Source: Pseudomonas reidholzensis
GTDB lineage: Bacteria > Pseudomonadota > Gammaproteobacteria > Pseudomonadales > Pseudomonadaceae
NCBI RefSeq assembly: GCF_900536025.1
Contig: NZ_UNOZ01000004.1
Coordinates: 1 to 64,000 of the forward strand
Length of the DNA: 64,000 nt
Reading direction: 5' to 3'
The translations under genes and the position numbers were made by a program. Numbering within the stretch: position 1 is the first letter of the stretch; every line of letters begins with the position of its first letter. The notes beneath the pieces were generated by a model, which was not told where the DNA came from, made no database searches, and worked only from the letters and a program-made list of their open reading frames with translations. Shown piece after piece: positions 1 to 11,034 of the stretch.

Positions 1-380
<380 letters not shown>

Positions 381-516
381 ATAACACCCAAGCAATTTGA
401 GCATCAGTGCCAAATTGTGGTGGTGAAGACGAAGCAGCCGAAAGTTCGTAACATCACAAATATCGCATATCCGAATTCGCTGGAATGTCCAACAGGACGT
501 TCTGGTAACAGAATTT

Positions 517-632
517 CTTGACGACAATAGAGCATTGGAACCACCTGATCCCATCCCGAACTCAGTAGTGAAACGATGCATCGCCGATGGTAGTGTGGGG
601 TCTCCCCATGTGAGAGTAGGTCATCGTCAAGA
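517..632 (+). rRNA. rrf: 5S ribosomal RNA
   Basis: The conserved 5S core (CCCATCCCGAACTCAG, then AAACGATGCATCGCCGATGG) is present. The terminal stem pairs CTTGACGAC at the 5' end with ATCGTCAAG at the 3' end, with one G-U pair. It follows 23S with a spacer of about 135 bases, as the last rRNA of the operon. Ends are placed by the terminal stem and may be off by a base or two. Confidence 0.95.
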
Positions 633-642
633 TTCATTTCGC

Positions 643-682
643 AAAACCCCTATCTGCGCAAGCAGGTAGGGGTTTTGTCTTT
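643..682 (+). terminator. rRNA operon terminator
   Basis: A 15-bp stem (AAAACCCCTATCTGC / GCAGGTAGGGGTTTT, one wobble pair) with a 4-base GCAA loop is followed by a T-rich tract, directly behind the 5S gene. This is a strong intrinsic terminator. Confidence 0.92.
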
Positions 683-842
683 GTCTGCTCGAAATGTTCC
701 GGCTGCTGGGCACTTTCATGACCCCGCACGGCTCCTAGAGAAATGGGCGCGCGCCAACGGCACACATCAGGTCTGCATGTCGTCTCCCACAATTCGAGCC
801 AGAACACTAGAATAGAGCCCACGCTTCCATTCAGATCCCCTT

Positions 843-1502
843 ATGCCCAACCCTGTCGATCCTGAAGTGCTGGCCCAACTGCCCCTGGATGAACTCGTCG
901 CCTGCCACGAGTGCGACCTGCTGCTGCGCAAACCGCCGCTTCAGCACGATGAGAAGGCCCTCTGCCCACGGTGTGGCTACGAGCTGTACGCCCACCGCCA
1001 CAACGTGGTCAACCGCAGCCTGGCACTGGTGCTGACCGCCTTGCTGCTGTACATCCCGGCCAACTTCCTGCCGATCATGCAGCTGCACCTGCTCGGCCAG
1101 ACCTCTGACGACACGGTCTGGAGCGGCGTGCTGGGCCTGTACAACTCACAGATGCACCTGATCGCCGTGGTGGTGTTCCTGTGCAGCATGGCCATCCCGC
1201 TGCTCAAGCTGCTGTGCCAGTTGCTGGTGTTGCTGAGCATTCGCCTGAACATCGGTCGCAGCTACGGCCTGCTCTGTTACCGCATATACCACCACTTGCG
1301 CGAATGGGGCATGCTCGAGGTGTATTTCATGGGCGTGCTGGTGGCCATCGTCAAACTGGTCGACCTCGCGCAATTGACCGTCGGCCTCGGCCTGTTCTGC
1401 TTTATCAGCCTGCTGCTGGTCCAGGTCTGGCTGGAGGTGGTGATGTCACCCCACCAGATCTGGGTCGCGTTGTCGGGGGAGGATGTGCATGCGGGCGATT
1501 GA
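843..1502 (+). CDS. pqiA: PqiA-family membrane protein, first half-size subunit
   Basis: This is a 219-residue inner-membrane protein of the paraquat-inducible protein A family, which partners MCE proteins in moving lipid between inner and outer membranes. An N-terminal zinc-ribbon-like module has two CxxC knuckles (C21/C24 and C41/C44), followed by four hydrophobic segments, among them the family phrase LYIPANFLPIM. E. coli PqiA fuses two such modules in one chain; here they are two adjacent genes. It overlaps the next gene by 14 bases and starts an apparent three-gene operon. The assignment to the PqiA/LetA family is firm; the lipid-transport role is taken from the family. Confidence 0.9.
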   Translation: MPNPVDPEVLAQLPLDELVACHECDLLLRKPPLQHDEKALCPRCGYELYAHRHNVVNRSLALVLTALLLYIPANFLPIMQLHLLGQTSDDTVWSGVLGLYNSQMHLIAVVVFLCSMAIPLLKLLCQLLVLLSIRLNIGRSYGLLCYRIYHHLREWGMLEVYFMGVLVAIVKLVDLAQLTVGLGLFCFISLLLVQVWLEVVMSPHQIWVALSGEDVHAGD

Positions 1503-2112
1503 TGCCGGCATCCTGGTGTGCAATGAATGCCACGAGCTCAACCGCCAGGAGCCAGAGACCACCTCGCAGACCTGCACGCGCTGTGGCGCGATCGTGCATG
1601 GGCGCAGGCCCAACAGCATTGCGCGCACCTGGGCGCTGCTGATCACCTCGCTGATCCTGTACATCCCGGCAAACGTCTTGCCGATCATGACGGTGAGCAC
1701 GCTAGGGCAGGGTAGCCCCGACACGATCATGTCCGGGGTCATCACCCTGATGCAGCACGGTATGTTGCCCATCGCCGCGGTGGTGTTCATTGCCAGTATC
1801 CTGGTGCCGACCTTCAAGCTGGTCGGCATCGGCCTGCTGCTGTACTCGGTACAGCGCCATCAGCCGCTGTCGGCGCGTCAGCGCATCTGGATGTACCGCT
1901 TCATCGAATTCATCGGCCGCTGGTCGATGCTGGACATCTTTGTCATCGCCATCCTGGTGGCGGTGGTGAATTTCGGCCGCATCGCCAGTGTCGAAGCCAA
2001 CCTGGGGGCCATCGCCTTCGCCTGCGTGGTGATCCTGACGATGCTCGCTGCTTTAACCTTTGATCCCCGACTGATCTGGGATAACACGGAGTCGGACGAC
2101 GACCATGAGTGA
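1489..2112 (+). CDS. pqiA: PqiA-family membrane protein, second half-size subunit
   Basis: This 207-residue protein is homologous to the preceding one. It has two CxxC pairs near its N-terminus (residues 11/14 and 29/32), the same LYIPANVLPIM phrase and about four membrane segments. A possible ATG at 1483 abuts the GGGGGAGG ribosome binding site, whereas the ATG at 1489 has about six bases of spacing and is preferred. It overlaps the end of the first pqiA gene and the start of the MCE gene, which indicates translational coupling. Together the two genes should supply the membrane part that E. coli PqiA or LetA encodes as one polypeptide. Confidence 0.9.
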   Translation: MRAIDAGILVCNECHELNRQEPETTSQTCTRCGAIVHGRRPNSIARTWALLITSLILYIPANVLPIMTVSTLGQGSPDTIMSGVITLMQHGMLPIAAVVFIASILVPTFKLVGIGLLLYSVQRHQPLSARQRIWMYRFIEFIGRWSMLDIFVIAILVAVVNFGRIASVEANLGAIAFACVVILTMLAALTFDPRLIWDNTESDDDHE

Positions 2113-4405
2113 TGTGCCTACGGCAAAAACCCGCCCAGCTTCCAATTGGTCGGCCATCTGGATCCTGCCCCTGATCGCCCTGGTCATCGGTGGCTGGCTC
2201 GGGTGGCAGGCCTACCGGGATGCCGGGGTGGAAATCCAGGTTCGTTTCAAGACCGGCGAAGGGATTGTCGCCAACAAGACCGAAGTCATCTACAAGGGCA
2301 TGCCGGTCGGCAAGGTCACCAGCCTGGTGCTGGATGACCAGGGCAGCAATACCGGTGTCATCGCCACGATCGAGATGAACAAGGCGGCGGACACGCACCT
2401 GACTACCGGCACCCGCTTCTGGCTGGTCAAGCCCAGCGTGACCCTCGCCGGGATCTCCGGGCTGGAGACCCTGGTGTCGGGTAACTACATCGCGGTAGAC
2501 CCCGGCAAGGGCGAGCCGAGCAAGCGCTTCAAGGCCCTGGCGGCCGCGCCGCCGTTGTCCGACAGTGAGCCTGGCCTGCACCTGACCCTCAAGGCGGACC
2601 GTCTGGGCTCGCTCAACCGTGACAGCCCGGTGTTCTACAAGCAGATCCAGGTCGGCCGGGTGAAGAGCTACAAGCTCTCCGAGGACCAGGACACGGTCGA
2701 GGTGAAGATCTTCATCCAGCCCGCTTACGCCACCCTGGTGCGCAAACATACGCGGTTCTGGAACGCCAGCGGCATCAGCATCGATGCCGACCTGTCCGGG
2801 GTCAAGGTGCGCAGCGAGTCGCTGAGCAGCATCGTCGCCGGCGGCATCGCCTTCGCGACCCCCGAGCACCGCAAGGACAGCCCGCCGACTGACCCGAGCC
2901 TGCCGTTCCGTCTCTATGAGGACTTCGATGCGGCCCAGGCGGGGATTCGTATCAAGGTCAAGCTGAGCGACTTCGAGGGCCTCCAGGCGGGGCGTACCCC
3001 GGTCCTCTATAAAGGCATCCAGATCGGCTCGCTCAAGGCACTCAAGATCGAAGACGACCTGGCCAGTGCCATGGCTGAAGTCACCCTCGACCCGCTGGCT
3101 GAAGACTACCTGGTCGACGGCACCCAGTTCTGGGTGGTCAAACCGTCTATTTCGCTGGCGGGCATCACCGGCCTGGAAGCCTTGGTCAAGGGTAACTACA
3201 TTGCCATTCGCCCCGGCGAGAAGGGCGCCAGGCCCCAGCGTGAGTTCGAGGCGCGGGCCAAGGCGCCGCCGCTCGACCTCAAGGCGCCGGGCCTGCACAT
3301 GGTGCTGTTCGCCGACACCCTAGGCTCGCTGGAGGTCGGCAGCCCGGTGATGTATCGCCAGGTCAAGGTCGGTAGCGTACAGAGCTACCAGTTTGCCCGT
3401 AACAGCAAGCGCATCCTGATCGGCGTGCACATCGAGAAGGAGTACGCCAACCTGGTCAACGGCTCGACGCGGTTCTGGAATGCCAGCGGCATCACCCTGA
3501 CCGGTGGCCTGTCGGGGATCAAGGTCAAGAGTGAGTCGCTGCAGACGCTGATGGCGGGCGGTATCGCCTTCGACACGCCACGGCCGGACGTGCCGCTCAA
3601 GCGGCATATTCCGCGCTTCCGTCTGCACGAGAGTGAAGAGGCGGTCAATCGCGCCGGTACCTTGATCACCATCCGCGTCGACCGCGCCGACGGCCTCAAG
3701 CCGGGCACGCCGATTCGTTTCCGCGGCCTGGATGTGGGCAGCGTCGAAAGCACCGACCTGACCGATGACCTGTCGGCCGTGTTGCTGCGCGCGCGCATCA
3801 CCGAAGCCGCCGAGCGCATTACCCGCGTGGGTACGCAGTTCTGGGTGGTCAAGCCGGCGTTGGGCCTGGTGCGTACCGAGAACCTCGACACGCTGATCGG
3901 TGGCCAGTACCTGGAAGTGCAGCCCGCCTTGAAGAACAAGGGGCCGCAGCGCGATTTCATTGCACTGGCCGACGCGCCGGAGGTGGTGGGTCAGGAGATC
4001 GGCCTGCCGCTGACGCTGAGTGCGCCGCGGCGTGGTTCGATCAAGCCAGGTGTGCCGGTGACCTACCGTGAAGTGGCGGTGGGCAAGGTGACCGGCTTCG
4101 AGCTGGGGCAGAGCGCGGACCGGGTGCTGATCCACATCCTTATCGAGCCGCGCTATGCAGGGCTGGTGCGCGGTGGCAGCCGGTTCTGGAACAGCAGCGG
4201 GTTTGGCTTCGACTGGGGGCTGTTCAAGGGCGCCACGGTGCGTACCGAGTCGCTGGAGACCTTGATCGATGGCGGTATTGCCTTTGCCACACCGGACGGT
4301 GAGCAGATGGGTAACCCGGCACGGCCGCAGCAGACCTTTGCCTTGTTCGACAAGCCTGAAGACTTGTGGCTGCAGTGGGCGCCGAAGATTCCGCTAGGTA
4401 AGTAA
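2105..4405 (+). CDS. pqiB: PqiB/LetB-type MCE protein with six MCE domains
   Basis: This 766-residue periplasm-spanning lipid transport protein has one N-terminal membrane anchor (about residues 15-37) followed by MCE (MlaD) domains. I count six repeats of the signature 'x-G-x-P-V-x-Y-[RK]-x-[IV]-x-V-G-x-V', starting near residues 45, 160, 280, 395, 520 and 640. E. coli PqiB has three MCE domains and LetB seven, so this protein lies between them. In the family, MCE rings stack into a hydrophobic tunnel bridging the membranes. The start overlaps the upstream pqiA stop by eight bases. A REP pair follows the stop. Confidence 0.92.
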   Translation: MSDVPTAKTRPASNWSAIWILPLIALVIGGWLGWQAYRDAGVEIQVRFKTGEGIVANKTEVIYKGMPVGKVTSLVLDDQGSNTGVIATIEMNKAADTHLTTGTRFWLVKPSVTLAGISGLETLVSGNYIAVDPGKGEPSKRFKALAAAPPLSDSEPGLHLTLKADRLGSLNRDSPVFYKQIQVGRVKSYKLSEDQDTVEVKIFIQPAYATLVRKHTRFWNASGISIDADLSGVKVRSESLSSIVAGGIAFATPEHRKDSPPTDPSLPFRLYEDFDAAQAGIRIKVKLSDFEGLQAGRTPVLYKGIQIGSLKALKIEDDLASAMAEVTLDPLAEDYLVDGTQFWVVKPSISLAGITGLEALVKGNYIAIRPGEKGARPQREFEARAKAPPLDLKAPGLHMVLFADTLGSLEVGSPVMYRQVKVGSVQSYQFARNSKRILIGVHIEKEYANLVNGSTRFWNASGITLTGGLSGIKVKSESLQTLMAGGIAFDTPRPDVPLKRHIPRFRLHESEEAVNRAGTLITIRVDRADGLKPGTPIRFRGLDVGSVESTDLTDDLSAVLLRARITEAAERITRVGTQFWVVKPALGLVRTENLDTLIGGQYLEVQPALKNKGPQRDFIALADAPEVVGQEIGLPLTLSAPRRGSIKPGVPVTYREVAVGKVTGFELGQSADRVLIHILIEPRYAGLVRGGSRFWNSSGFGFDWGLFKGATVRTESLETLIDGGIAFATPDGEQMGNPARPQQTFALFDKPEDLWLQWAPKIPLGK

Positions 4406-4416
4406 CTCGGCGGTGG

Positions 4417-4488
4417 CTTCTTCGCGGGTAAACCCGCTCCCACAGGGTCGGTGGAGACCCTGTGGGAGCGGGTTTACCCGCGAAGAGG
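4417..4488. repeat. Inverted pair of REP elements
   Basis: Two copies of a 30-base REP unit (core CGCGGGTAAACCCGCTCCCA) face each other around an 8-base centre, so the transcript could fold into a long hairpin. It sits between the convergent pqiB and rpsT genes. The same unit recurs at 16063-16137. Confidence 0.9.
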
Positions 4489-4518
4489 GCGACACGGTGT
4501 AACGGTCAAATCACAGGC

Positions 4519-4553
4519 AATAAAAAACCGACCCTAGGGTCGGTTTTTATTCA
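4519..4553 (-). terminator. Terminator of rpsT (works on both strands by symmetry)
   Basis: AAAAACCGACCC / GGGTCGGTTTTT forms a tight hairpin with T-rich flanks on both sides, immediately after the rpsT stop codon. Confidence 0.88.
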
Positions 4554-4563
4554 AGCGCGTCGC

Positions 4564-4842
4564 TTAGGCAGCAGCGGCTTCTTTCAACGCCTTGATGTGG
4601 CCATTCAGACGGCCTTTGTGGCGAGCAGCCTTGTTCTTGTGGATGATACCTTTGTCGGCCATACGGTCGATTACAGGCACAGCCAGGGTGTAGGCGGCTT
4701 GCGCTTTTTCGGCGTCTTTTGCGTCAATGGCTTTAACTACATTCTTGATGTAGGTACGGACCATGGAACGCAGGCTGGCGTTGTGGCTGCGACGCTTCTC
4801 AGCCTGTTTTGCGCGTTTCTTGGCGGAAGGTGAGTTGGCCAC
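4564..4842 (-). CDS. rpsT: 30S ribosomal protein S20
   Basis: This 92-residue basic protein matches S20 throughout (begins [18 protein letters not shown]). It binds 16S rRNA in the 30S body. The start codon is GTG, preceded by AAGGAG with about eight bases of spacing. E. coli rpsT also uses a non-ATG start (TTG), which is linked there to its translational autoregulation. It is transcribed alone and ends in a strong hairpin. Confidence 0.97.
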   Translation of the reverse strand: MANSPSAKKRAKQAEKRRSHNASLRSMVRTYIKNVVKAIDAKDAEKAQAAYTLAVPVIDRMADKGIIHKNKAARHKGRLNGHIKALKEAAAA

Positions 4843-5091
4843 CGTCGAGCTCCTTGAAAGACTTTAGGAAAAATAGCTAACAAAATAGGCCGCGAATCAT
4901 GCCGATGCAGACGACGGATGTCAAGGCCACCTGCAGGGTTCCGCCGAGTGGTGGTCCGCGAGAGGGAAATATTCCTTTCTGCGCCGCGACCTGTAAACTC
5001 GGGAATTTTGGCTCCCCTGCGAAGGCGCGGGAGTATCGCACATCTGGACGCTATTGGTAGCGTCCTCCGTCTCCGGCGTGAAAATTTTTCG

Positions 5092-6630
5092 ATGAATCTG
5101 CTCAAATCCCTCGCTGCAGTCAGCTCCATCACCATGGTTTCGCGGGTGCTGGGCTTCATCCGCGACACCATCCTGGCGCGCGTGTTCGGTGCGGGGGTCG
5201 CCACCGACGCCTTCTTCATTGCCTTCAAGCTGCCAAACCTTTTGCGCCGGATCTTTGCCGAAGGGGCGTTCTCCCAGGCGTTCGTGCCGATCCTGGCCGA
5301 GTACAAGACCCAGCAGGGCGAGGAAGCCACCCGCACCTTTATTGCCTACGTCAGTGGCCTGCTGACCCTGGTCCTGGCGCTAGTCACCGCGCTCGGCATC
5401 CTGGCCGCGCCCTGGGTGGTCTGGGTGACGGCGCCGGGTTTCGCCGACAACGCCGAAAAATACGCCCTCACCACTGACCTGCTGCGGGTGACCTTCCCCT
5501 ATATATTGCTGATCTCGCTGTCATCCTTGGCCGGGGCGATCCTCAATACCTGGAACCGCTTCTCGGTGCCGGCGTTCACGCCGACCCTGCTCAACGTGGC
5601 GATGATCATCTTCGCCCTGCTGCTGACGCCGTACTTCGACCCACCTATCATGGCCCTGGCCTGGGGTGTGCTCGCCGGTGGCCTGGCGCAGCTGCTGTAC
5701 CAACTGCCGGCCTTGAAGAAGATCGGCATGCTCGTGCTGCCGCGCCTCAACCTGCGCGATGCCGGCGTGTGGCGGGTGCTCAAGCAGATGCTGCCGGCGA
5801 TCCTCGGCGTGTCGGTGAGCCAGATCTCGCTGATCATCAACACCATCTTCGCCTCGTTTCTGGTGGCCGGCTCGGTGTCGTGGATGTACTACGCCGACCG
5901 CCTGATGGAGCTGCCTTCCGGTGTGCTCGGGGTGGCCCTGGGCACGATTTTGCTGCCGACCCTGGCCAAGACCTACGCCAACCGCGACCGCCACGAGTAT
6001 TCGCGTATCCTCGACTGGGGCCTGCGCCTGTGCTTCCTGCTGGTGCTGCCCTGCACCCTGGCCCTGGCGATCCTTGCCGAGCCGCTGACCGTGGCGCTGT
6101 TCCAGTACGGCAAGTTCACCGCGTTCGACGCCGCCATGACCCAGCGTGCGCTGATCGCCTATTCGGTCGGCCTGCTGGCGATCATCCTGGTCAAGGTGCT
6201 GGCCCCCGGCTTCTATGCGCAGCAGAATATTCGTACGCCGGTGAAAATCGCCATTTTCACCCTGATTTCGACCCAGTTGCTCAACCTGGTCCTGGTCGGC
6301 CCGCTGGCCCACGCCGGCCTGGCCCTGGCGATCAGTATCGGCGCCTGCCTGAATGCCGGCCTGCTGTACTGGCGCCTGCGCAGCCTCGACCTGTTCCAGC
6401 CCCAACCGGGCTGGATGATGTTCCTGCTCAAGCTGGTGCTGGCGGTGAGCCTGATGTCGGCGGTACTGCTGGCCGGCATGCACTACATGCCCGCCTGGGA
6501 GCAGGGCGGCATGCTCGAGCGCTTCCTGCGTCTGGGGGCGCTGATCGTGGCCGGTGTGGTGACCTATTTCGGTTGCCTGTACCTGTGCGGTTTCCGCCCT
6601 CGGCACTTTGCCCGCAACGCCCTGCACTGA
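5092..6630 (+). CDS. murJ: Lipid II flippase MurJ
   Basis: This 512-residue polytopic membrane protein of the MOP superfamily flips lipid-linked peptidoglycan precursor across the inner membrane. It starts [20 protein letters not shown] and has the family signatures [28 protein letters not shown] and [11 protein letters not shown], followed by about 14 hydrophobic segments. An open frame runs upstream to 4918 but reads as non-coding leader; the ATG at 5092 gives the usual N-terminus and length. It stands between rpsT and ribF, its normal place in Pseudomonas. Confidence 0.96.
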   Translation: MNLLKSLAAVSSITMVSRVLGFIRDTILARVFGAGVATDAFFIAFKLPNLLRRIFAEGAFSQAFVPILAEYKTQQGEEATRTFIAYVSGLLTLVLALVTALGILAAPWVVWVTAPGFADNAEKYALTTDLLRVTFPYILLISLSSLAGAILNTWNRFSVPAFTPTLLNVAMIIFALLLTPYFDPPIMALAWGVLAGGLAQLLYQLPALKKIGMLVLPRLNLRDAGVWRVLKQMLPAILGVSVSQISLIINTIFASFLVAGSVSWMYYADRLMELPSGVLGVALGTILLPTLAKTYANRDRHEYSRILDWGLRLCFLLVLPCTLALAILAEPLTVALFQYGKFTAFDAAMTQRALIAYSVGLLAIILVKVLAPGFYAQQNIRTPVKIAIFTLISTQLLNLVLVGPLAHAGLALAISIGACLNAGLLYWRLRSLDLFQPQPGWMMFLLKLVLAVSLMSAVLLAGMHYMPAWEQGGMLERFLRLGALIVAGVVTYFGCLYLCGFRPRHFARNALH

Positions 6631-6689
6631 GGCGATGACCGGCCAGGCGTCGGTTTTTCACATTCCATGCCGCCCCATGGCGCTGCTGC

Positions 6690-6725
6690 CTGTCACCAGC
6701 GCCCGGGTGTGGTTATAATCGACCA
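6690..6725 (+). promoter_or_regulatory. Candidate sigma-70 promoter of the ribF-ileS operon
   Basis: A perfect TATAAT lies at 6714-6719 with a weak -35 (TGTCAC, 6691-6696) 17 bases upstream. Transcription from it would start close to the ATG at 6730, which favours the downstream ribF start at 6748. Confidence 0.55.
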
Positions 6726-6747
6726 CTTTATGAGCAAGAAGCGCGTT

Positions 6748-7698
6748 ATGCAGCTGGTTCGAGGTCTTCACAACCTGCGCCCCGAGCATCGGGGCTGTGT
6801 CGCCACCATTGGCAACTTCGACGGGGTTCACCGCGGCCACCAGGCAATCCTGGCGCGCCTGCGCGAGCGCGGCCAGGCCTTGGGCCTGCCGACCTGCGTG
6901 GTGATCTTCGAGCCGCAGCCGCGCGAGTACTTCGCGCCGGAGACTGCCCCGGCTCGCCTGGCGCGGCTGCGCGACAAGGTCGAGTTGCTGGCCGCCGAAG
7001 GCATCGACCAGGTCCTGTGCCTGGCGTTCAACCAACGCCTGAGCCGGCTCAGCGCCGACGCCTTCGTCAAGGCGATCCTGGTCGACGGCCTGGGCGTGCG
7101 CCACCTGGAGGTCGGTGACGACTTCCGCTTCGGTTGCGACCGCGCGGGCGACTTCGACTTCCTGGTCGAGGCCGGCAAGCAGTACGGCTTCAGTCTCGAG
7201 GCCGCCAACACGGTGGTTCAGGACGGCCTGCGGGTGAGCAGCACCAAGGTCCGCACGGCCCTGGCCAATGCCGACTTCGCCCTCGCCGCGCACTTGCTCG
7301 GTCGCCCCTACACCATTACCGGTCGCGTGCTGCATGGCCAGAAGCTGGCCCGCCAGCTCGGCACACCGACCGCCAACATCCAGCTCAAGCGCCGCCGCAT
7401 ACCGCTCTCGGGGGTCTACCTGACCAGCGCCGAGATCGACGGCAAGGTCTGGCCGGGTGTTGCCAATATCGGGGTACGTCCCACCGTCGCCGGTGACGGA
7501 CGTCCTCACCTGGAGATTCATCTTCTTGATTTTGCCGGCGACCTGTATGGCCGGCGTCTGACGGTGGAGTTCCACCAAAAGCTGCGCGAAGAGCAGCGAT
7601 TCGCCTCCCTGGAGGCGCTGAAGTCGGCGATCGACGCGGACATCGCCGCCGCACGTGCCCACTGGCACGCTCAACCGCTAACGAAGAGCCTGAAATGA
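6748..7698 (+). CDS. ribF: Bifunctional riboflavin kinase / FAD synthetase
   Basis: This 316-residue cytosolic enzyme makes FMN from riboflavin and then FAD. The N-terminal nucleotidyltransferase part carries [14 protein letters not shown] (about residues 17-30) and GDDFRFG; the C-terminal flavokinase part carries [26 protein letters not shown]. The ATG at 6748 ([12 protein letters not shown]) has AAGAAG upstream; ATG 6730 is an alternative but sits almost at the predicted transcription start. The stop overlaps ileS by four bases (ATGA), so the two are translationally coupled. Confidence 0.95.
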   Translation: MQLVRGLHNLRPEHRGCVATIGNFDGVHRGHQAILARLRERGQALGLPTCVVIFEPQPREYFAPETAPARLARLRDKVELLAAEGIDQVLCLAFNQRLSRLSADAFVKAILVDGLGVRHLEVGDDFRFGCDRAGDFDFLVEAGKQYGFSLEAANTVVQDGLRVSSTKVRTALANADFALAAHLLGRPYTITGRVLHGQKLARQLGTPTANIQLKRRRIPLSGVYLTSAEIDGKVWPGVANIGVRPTVAGDGRPHLEIHLLDFAGDLYGRRLTVEFHQKLREEQRFASLEALKSAIDADIAAARAHWHAQPLTKSLK

Positions 7699-10526
7699 CC
7701 GACTACAAAGCCACGCTAAACCTTCCGGACACCGCCTTCCCGATGAAGGCCGGCCTGCCCCAGCGCGAACCGCAGATCCTGCAGCGCTGGGACAGCATTG
7801 GCCTGTACCGCAAGCTACGCGAGATTGGCAAGGACCGTCCGAAGTTCGTCCTGCACGACGGCCCGCCCTATGCCAACGGCAAGATCCACATCGGTCACGC
7901 TCTGAACAAGATTCTCAAGGACATGATTGTCCGCTCCAAGACCCTGTCCGGTTTCGACGCACCGTACGTCCCGGGTTGGGACTGCCATGGCCTGCCGATC
8001 GAGCACAAGGTCGAGGTCACCCATGGCAAGCACCTGAGCCCCGACCAGACCCGCGAGCTGTGCCGCGCCTACGCCGCCGAGCAGATCGAAGGGCAGAAGT
8101 CCGAGTTCATCCGCCTGGGCGTGCTGGGTGACTGGGACAACCCGTACAAGACCATGGACTTCGCCAACGAAGCGGGCGAGATCCGCGCGCTGGCTGAAAT
8201 CGTCAAGCAAGGCTTCGTGTTCAAGGGCCTCAAGCCAGTGAACTGGTGCTTCGACTGCGGTTCGGCCTTGGCTGAAGCCGAAGTCGAATACGCCGACAAG
8301 AAGTCGCAGACCATCGACGTCGCCTTCCCGATCGCCGACGCCGACAAGCTGGCCGCCGCCTTTGGCCTGGCCAGCCTGGCCAAGCCGGCCGCCATCGTCA
8401 TCTGGACCACCACCCCGTGGACCATCCCGGCCAACCAGGCGCTGAACGTCCACCCGGACTTCACCTACGCCCTGGTCGATACCGGCGAGCGCCTGCTGGT
8501 GCTGGCCGAAGAGCTGGTCGAGGCCTGCCTCAAGCGCTGGAACCTGGAAGGCTCGGTGCTGGCCACCGCGCAAGGTTCGGCGCTGGAACTGATCAACTTC
8601 CGTCACCCGTTCTACGAGCGCCTGTCGCCGGTCTACCTCGCCGAATACGTCGAGCTCGGCGCCGGTACCGGTGTAGTCCACTCGGCGCCTGCCTACGGCG
8701 AGGACGACTTCGTCACCTGCAAGCGCTATGGCATGGTCAACGACGACATCCTCACCCCGGTGCAGAGCAACGGCGTGTACGTGCCGTCGCTGGAGCTGTT
8801 CGGTGGCCAGTTCATCTGGAAGGCCAACCCGGCGATCGTCGACAAGCTGCAGGAAATCGGCGCGCTGCTGCACACCGAGACCATCAGCCACAGCTACATG
8901 CACTGCTGGCGCCACAAGAGCCCGCTGATCTATCGCGCCACCGCGCAATGGTTCGTCGGCATGGACCGTCAGCCGAACACCGGCGACACCCTGCGCGAGC
9001 GTGCCCTCAAGGCCATCGAAGAAACCAAGTTCGTGCCGGCCTGGGGCCAGGCGCGCCTGCACTCGATGATCGCCAACCGCCCGGACTGGTGCATCTCGCG
9101 TCAGCGTAACTGGGGCGTGCCGATCCCGTTCTTCCTCGACAAGCAGAGCGGCGAGCTGCACCCGCGCACCGTCGAGCTGATGGAAGAAGTCGCCAAGCGC
9201 GTCGAGCAAGAAGGTATCGAGGCGTGGTTCAAGCTGGACGCCGCCGAACTGCTCGGTGACGAAGCCGGCCAGTACGACAAGATCACCGACACCCTCGACG
9301 TCTGGTTCGACTCCGGTACTACCCACTGGCACGTCCTGCGTGGCTCGCACGACATCGGCCATGCCACCGGCCCGCGCGCCGACCTCTACCTGGAAGGCTC
9401 CGACCAGCACCGTGGCTGGTTCCACTCGTCGCTGCTGACCGGCTGCGCGATCGACAACCACGCGCCGTACCGCGAGCTGCTGACCCACGGCTTCACCGTG
9501 GACGAGAACGGCCGCAAGATGTCCAAGTCGCTGGGCAACACCATCGAGCCGCAGAAGGTCAACGACACCCTGGGTGCCGACATCATGCGCCTGTGGGTTT
9601 CGGCCACTGACTACTCCGGCGAAATGGCCGTTTCCGACCAGATCCTCCAGCGCAGCGCCGACGCCTACCGGCGGATCCGCAACACCGCGCGCTTCCTGGT
9701 CTCGAACCTGTCCGGCTTCGACCCGGCACGTGACCTGCTGCCGGCCGAAGACATGCTCGCGCTGGACCGCTGGGCCGTCGACCGTGCCCTGCTGCTGCAG
9801 CGTGAACTGGAAGAGCACTACAGCGAATACCGCTTCTGGAACGTCTACTCGAAGATCCACAACTTCTGCGTGCAGGAGCTGGGTGGCTTCTACCTCGACA
9901 TCATCAAGGACCGCCAGTACACCACCGGCACCAACAGTGTCGCCCGCCGTTCGTGCCAGACCGCGCTGTACCACATCAGCGAAGCGCTGGTGCGCTGGAT
10001 CGCGCCGATCCTGGCGTTCACCGCCGACGAGCTGTGGCAGTACCTGCCGGGCGAGCGTAACGAGTCGGTGATGCTCAACACCTGGTACGAAGGCCTGACC
10101 GAGCTGCCAGAAGGCTTCGAGCTGGACCGCGCCTACTGGGACCGCGTCATGGCGGTCAAGGTCGCCGTCAACAAGGAACTGGAGAACCAGCGTACGGCCA
10201 AGGCCATCGGTGGCAACCTGCAGGCCGAAGTCACGCTGTTCGCCGAAGACGGCCTGAGCGCCGACCTGGCCAAGCTGGGCGACGAACTGCGCTTCGTGCT
10301 GATCACCTCCGCCACCCAGGTGGTGCCGTTCGTGCAGGCCCCGGCCGATGCCGTGGCCACCGAAGTCGAAGGCCTCAAGCTCAAGGTGGTCAAGTCCGGT
10401 CACGCCAAGTGCGGCCGTTGCTGGCACTTCCGTGCCGACGTCGGCAGCAACCCGGAGCACCCGGAAATCTGCGCCCGCTGCGTCGACAACCTGAGCGGCT
10501 CCGGTGAGGTGCGCCACTATGCCTAA
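7695..10526 (+). CDS. ileS: Isoleucyl-tRNA synthetase
   Basis: This 943-residue class I aminoacyl-tRNA synthetase charges tRNA-Ile. The HIGH motif is at residues 65-68, KMSKS at 608-612, and a C-terminal zinc finger (CGRCWHF ... CARC) closes the protein, as in bacterial type IleS. The editing domain contains the expected [13 protein letters not shown]. It sits between ribF and lspA with short overlaps at both ends, the conserved gammaproteobacterial order. Confidence 0.98.
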   Translation: MTDYKATLNLPDTAFPMKAGLPQREPQILQRWDSIGLYRKLREIGKDRPKFVLHDGPPYANGKIHIGHALNKILKDMIVRSKTLSGFDAPYVPGWDCHGLPIEHKVEVTHGKHLSPDQTRELCRAYAAEQIEGQKSEFIRLGVLGDWDNPYKTMDFANEAGEIRALAEIVKQGFVFKGLKPVNWCFDCGSALAEAEVEYADKKSQTIDVAFPIADADKLAAAFGLASLAKPAAIVIWTTTPWTIPANQALNVHPDFTYALVDTGERLLVLAEELVEACLKRWNLEGSVLATAQGSALELINFRHPFYERLSPVYLAEYVELGAGTGVVHSAPAYGEDDFVTCKRYGMVNDDILTPVQSNGVYVPSLELFGGQFIWKANPAIVDKLQEIGALLHTETISHSYMHCWRHKSPLIYRATAQWFVGMDRQPNTGDTLRERALKAIEETKFVPAWGQARLHSMIANRPDWCISRQRNWGVPIPFFLDKQSGELHPRTVELMEEVAKRVEQEGIEAWFKLDAAELLGDEAGQYDKITDTLDVWFDSGTTHWHVLRGSHDIGHATGPRADLYLEGSDQHRGWFHSSLLTGCAIDNHAPYRELLTHGFTVDENGRKMSKSLGNTIEPQKVNDTLGADIMRLWVSATDYSGEMAVSDQILQRSADAYRRIRNTARFLVSNLSGFDPARDLLPAEDMLALDRWAVDRALLLQRELEEHYSEYRFWNVYSKIHNFCVQELGGFYLDIIKDRQYTTGTNSVARRSCQTALYHISEALVRWIAPILAFTADELWQYLPGERNESVMLNTWYEGLTELPEGFELDRAYWDRVMAVKVAVNKELENQRTAKAIGGNLQAEVTLFAEDGLSADLAKLGDELRFVLITSATQVVPFVQAPADAVATEVEGLKLKVVKSGHAKCGRCWHFRADVGSNPEHPEICARCVDNLSGSGEVRHYA

Positions 10527-11034
10527 CCCTGTTGCGGGGCGCTTCGGGCGCCTTGCCTGGCTCTGGCTGAGCCTGGTGGTGCTGGTCGTCGACCAGGCCA
10601 CCAAGGTCTACTTCGAGGGCGCCCTGAGCCTGTACCAGCAGATCGTGGTCATCCCCGACTACTTCAGCTGGACCCTGGCCTACAACACCGGCGCGGCGTT
10701 CAGCTTCCTCGCCGACAGCTCCGGCTGGCAGCGCTGGCTGTTCGCCCTGATCGCCCTGGTGGTCAGCGCGGTGCTGGTCGTCTGGCTCAAGCGCCTGGGG
10801 CGCAACGAGACCTGGCTGGCCGTCGCCCTGGCCTTGGTGCTGGGCGGCGCACTGGGTAACCTGTACGACCGTATCGTGCTGGGGCACGTGGTCGACTTCA
10901 TCCTGGTGCACTGGCAGAACCGTTGGTATTTCCCGGCCTTCAACGTGGCCGACAGCGCCATCACCGTGGGTGCGGTGATGCTGGCGCTGGATATGTTCAA
11001 GAGCAAGAAGTCCGAGGAGCCTGTCCATGACTGA
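10519..11034 (+). CDS. lspA: Lipoprotein signal peptidase (signal peptidase II)
   Basis: This 171-residue inner-membrane aspartyl protease removes signal peptides from diacylglyceryl-modified prolipoproteins such as the BamD encoded downstream. Family signatures are [23 protein letters not shown] and FNVADSAI; the catalytic aspartates lie in the last two. The ATG at 10519 follows GGTGAGGT and overlaps ileS by eight bases; an in-frame GTG at 10504 is less likely. It has four membrane segments. Confidence 0.96.
   Translation: MPNPVAGRFGRLAWLWLSLVVLVVDQATKVYFEGALSLYQQIVVIPDYFSWTLAYNTGAAFSFLADSSGWQRWLFALIALVVSAVLVVWLKRLGRNETWLAVALALVLGGALGNLYDRIVLGHVVDFILVHWQNRWYFPAFNVADSAITVGAVMLALDMFKSKKSEEPVHD

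Noticed and set aside
7815..10604. A 929-codon open frame antisense to ileS
   Set aside because: High-GC third-position bias leaves the antisense frame open. The product is low-complexity and rich in G, V, Q and D, and ileS is unmistakable.
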